From Desulfuromusa sp. (GTDB lineage: Bacteria > Desulfobacterota > Desulfuromonadia > Desulfuromonadales > Geopsychrobacteraceae), in NCBI GenBank assembly GCA_021647765.1, contig JAKIUD010000072.1:1-16011 (forward strand): a stretch of DNA of 16,011 nucleotides. Reading direction: 5' to 3'. The translations under genes and the position numbers were made by a program. Under the pieces are notes generated by a model, which did no database searches, was not told the origin of the DNA, and worked only from the letters and a program-made list of their open reading frames with translations. Below, piece by piece: positions 14,422 to 16,011 of this stretch (its first letter is position 1; the number at the start of each line of letters is the position of its first letter).

Positions 14422-15516
14422 ATGGGATTCAAATGTGGTATTGTCGGGCTGCCGAATGTTGGAAAATCGACAATTTTTAACGCGATAACTTCTGCTGGAG
14501 CTGAATCGGCTAACTACCCATTCTGTACGATTGAACCAAATGTGGGGGTTGTTGCTGTGCCGGATCTGCGTCTGGATGTGTTGGCAAAGATTGTTAATCC
14601 TGAAGAAATTGTCCCTACCAGCATGGAATTTGTCGATATTGCCGGATTGGTGCGGGGTGCCAGTCAAGGTGAAGGGTTGGGAAATCAGTTTCTTGGTCAT
14701 ATCCGTCAAGTTGATGCTATCGCCCATATCGTCCGTTGTTTTGAAGATGAAAATGTTGTCCATGTTGCTGGAGAGGTTGATCCCCTCCATGATATTGAAG
14801 TGATCCAAACAGAGCTGAATCTTGCCGACCTTGAGAGTATTGATAAACGGATTTTCCGCGGCAAGAAGTTGGCTAAAAGTGGCGATAAAAAGTTGCAGTT
14901 GGAAATTCAGGTTCTTGAAAAATTAGCTGTTGCTTTAAACGATGGTTTAGCGGCACGGGCAGTGACCCTTGACGCAGAAGAACTCAGTGCAATTTCTGAA
15001 ATTCATCTGATTACCATGAAGCCGGTTCTCTATGTTGCAAATGTTGCGGAGGACGATCTGGGAGGAACCCATGCCTTTGTCGAGAAAGTGCGTGATCATG
15101 CATTGTCTGAGGGGGCTGAGGTTGTGACTATTTGTGGAAAAATAGAAGCAGAAATTGCAGAGATTGAGAGTGGAGAAAAGTTGGAATTTTTGCAGGAATT
15201 AGGTCTCGAAGAGGCAGGTCTTGACCGGATCATTCATGCAGGCTACCGCTTGCTGGGATTGATCACCTATTTTACAGCTGGACCAAAAGAAGTGCGTGCC
15301 TGGACGGTTTCTGCTGGAGCGTTGGCACCTCAAGCAGCCGGGGTGATCCATACTGATTTTGAAAAAGGTTTTATCCGTGCAGAAGTGATTGCTTATGTTG
15401 ATTTTATCAATTCTGCGGGTGAAACTGGAGCCAGAGAAAAAGGGCTGTTGCGGCTTGAGGGGAAGGATTACCGCGTCATTGATGGTGATGTGATGCATTT
15501 TCGCTTTAATGTCTGA
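14422..15516 (+). CDS. ychF: Redox-regulated ribosome-associated ATPase YchF (OLA1/Obg family)
   Basis: YchF is a universally conserved Obg-family P-loop NTPase that binds ribosomes and prefers ATP. The start is ATG 14422 with AAGGGA at 14411-14416, giving 364 residues, the usual size; an in-frame upstream ATG at 14386 lies inside the terminator and is not credible. The P-loop is GLPNVGKST (9-17), the switch II DIAGLVRGASQGEGLG begins at D72 and has the hydrophobic residue after the Gly that is typical of this group, and NVAE (207-210) replaces the GTP-specific NKxD, explaining ATP preference. A charged helical region near 125-165 and a C-terminal TGS domain (about 275-364, TYFTAGPKEVRAW, ending in FRFNV) complete the protein. 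Its 3' end overlaps the converging ATPase fragment by 11 nt. Confidence 0.96.
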   Translation: MGFKCGIVGLPNVGKSTIFNAITSAGAESANYPFCTIEPNVGVVAVPDLRLDVLAKIVNPEEIVPTSMEFVDIAGLVRGASQGEGLGNQFLGHIRQVDAIAHIVRCFEDENVVHVAGEVDPLHDIEVIQTELNLADLESIDKRIFRGKKLAKSGDKKLQLEIQVLEKLAVALNDGLAARAVTLDAEELSAISEIHLITMKPVLYVANVAEDDLGGTHAFVEKVRDHALSEGAEVVTICGKIEAEIAEIESGEKLEFLQELGLEEAGLDRIIHAGYRLLGLITYFTAGPKEVRAWTVSAGALAPQAAGVIHTDFEKGFIRAEVIAYVDFINSAGETGAREKGLLRLEGKDYRVIDGDVMHFRFNV

Positions 15517-16011
15517 TGGCAACAGTGATTCTGAGTAAATCTGGACGTTGCCGATAATCGATCTTCTGTTGGTTAACCTCAAAATGTCCAGCCGGATCGT
15601 AACCTGTCTCGGTGACGTGAATTTCACCTGCGGGGAGCCAGATATGTCGCAGGATCCTCTCATTCTGGGTCAAGGTTCCAGTTTTGTCGGTACAGATCAC
15701 TGTTGCGGCTCCCAGGGCTTCGGCGGCTTGCAACCGTCGCAATAATGCGCGGCGATGAACCATCGCCCTCACCCCCAGCGCCAATGTGATGGTGACAACT
15801 GCCGGAAGTCCTTCGGGAACAACGGCAACCGCAAGTGAAACCCCGGTGAGAAACATTTCCAGTAATGGTTTTCCTAATAACCAGCCGGCCAGAGCGACAA
15901 CCACTGAGATTATGATTGAGATGATGCCCAGCTGTTTTCCCAGGACAGCCATTTTCTGTTGCAGGGGAGTTGTTTCGCTGCTGATATCACGATTAAGCTG
16001 AGCAATGCGAC
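15506..16011 (-). pseudogene. P2-type cation-transporting ATPase, 3'-truncated, running off the right edge
   Basis: The frame enters from the window edge (reading IAQLNRDISSETTPLQQKM) and stops at 15506-15508. It contains the end of the actuator region, a membrane hairpin (LGIISIIISVVVALAGWLLG), the helix with PEGLPAVVT typical of Ca2+-type P2 ATPases, and the phosphorylation motif DKTGTLTQN, whose aspartate is encoded at 15686-15688. It then runs only ~60 residues into the nucleotide-binding domain before stopping inside the 3' end of ychF. A working enzyme needs the rest of the nucleotide-binding and phosphorylation domains and further helices, some 450-500 residues more. These cannot lie downstream, because that DNA is ychF. 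It is therefore best read as a truncated remnant; the N-terminal part is outside the window. Confidence 0.8.

Overview
This window reads like a piece of the core chromosome of an anaerobic deltaproteobacterium of the Desulfuromonadales type (Geobacter/Pelobacter/Desulfuromonas relatives). That is an inference from gene order: ispE, tRNA-Gln(TTG), prs, rplY, pth and ychF in a row on one strand is an arrangement I associate with that group. A membrane pyrophosphatase (hppA) sits between pth and ychF. A TRAP transporter for C4-dicarboxylate-like acids and a radical SAM protein with a B12-binding-like N-terminus also fit an anaerobe.

Layout. 1-218: leader, possibly with the tail of an upstream gene. 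219-4781 (+): a tight three-gene cluster of an FAA1-type long-chain acyl-CoA synthetase, a radical SAM protein, and a 2-oxoacid dehydrogenase E2-like acyltransferase that has no lipoyl domain. 4797-5216 (-): a small Gly/Ser-rich lipoprotein of unknown function, convergent with the E2-like gene. 5346-8468 (-): TRAP operon dctP-dctQ-dctM, with a candidate operator upstream, a strong 28-nt palindrome between dctP and dctQ, an ATGA overlap between dctQ and dctM, and a terminator after dctM. 8469-8890: a 422-nt divergent intergenic region with several overlapping, mutually exclusive small inverted repeats. 8891-15513 (+): the housekeeping run ispE, tRNA-Gln, prs, rplY, pth, hppA, a terminator, then ychF. 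15506-16011 (-): a P2-type cation ATPase reading in from the right edge and ending abruptly just after its DKTGTLT phosphorylation motif, overlapping the ychF stop; it is probably a 3'-truncated gene.

How the genes work together. The housekeeping block joins isoprenoid precursor synthesis (ispE), PRPP supply (prs) and translation (tRNA-Gln, bL25, peptidyl-tRNA hydrolase, the ribosome-associated ATPase YchF). The pyrophosphatase hydrolyses PPi released by biosynthetic reactions, including acyl-CoA synthetase activity, and uses the energy to pump ions. The TRAP system imports an organic acid using an ion gradient.

I saw no CRISPR array, phage module, insertion sequence or defence island. The least ordinary items are the lipoyl-less E2-like protein in its cluster, the truncated ATPase, and the structured intergenic DNA around the TRAP operon. 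I do not see convincing evidence for a wholly new system.
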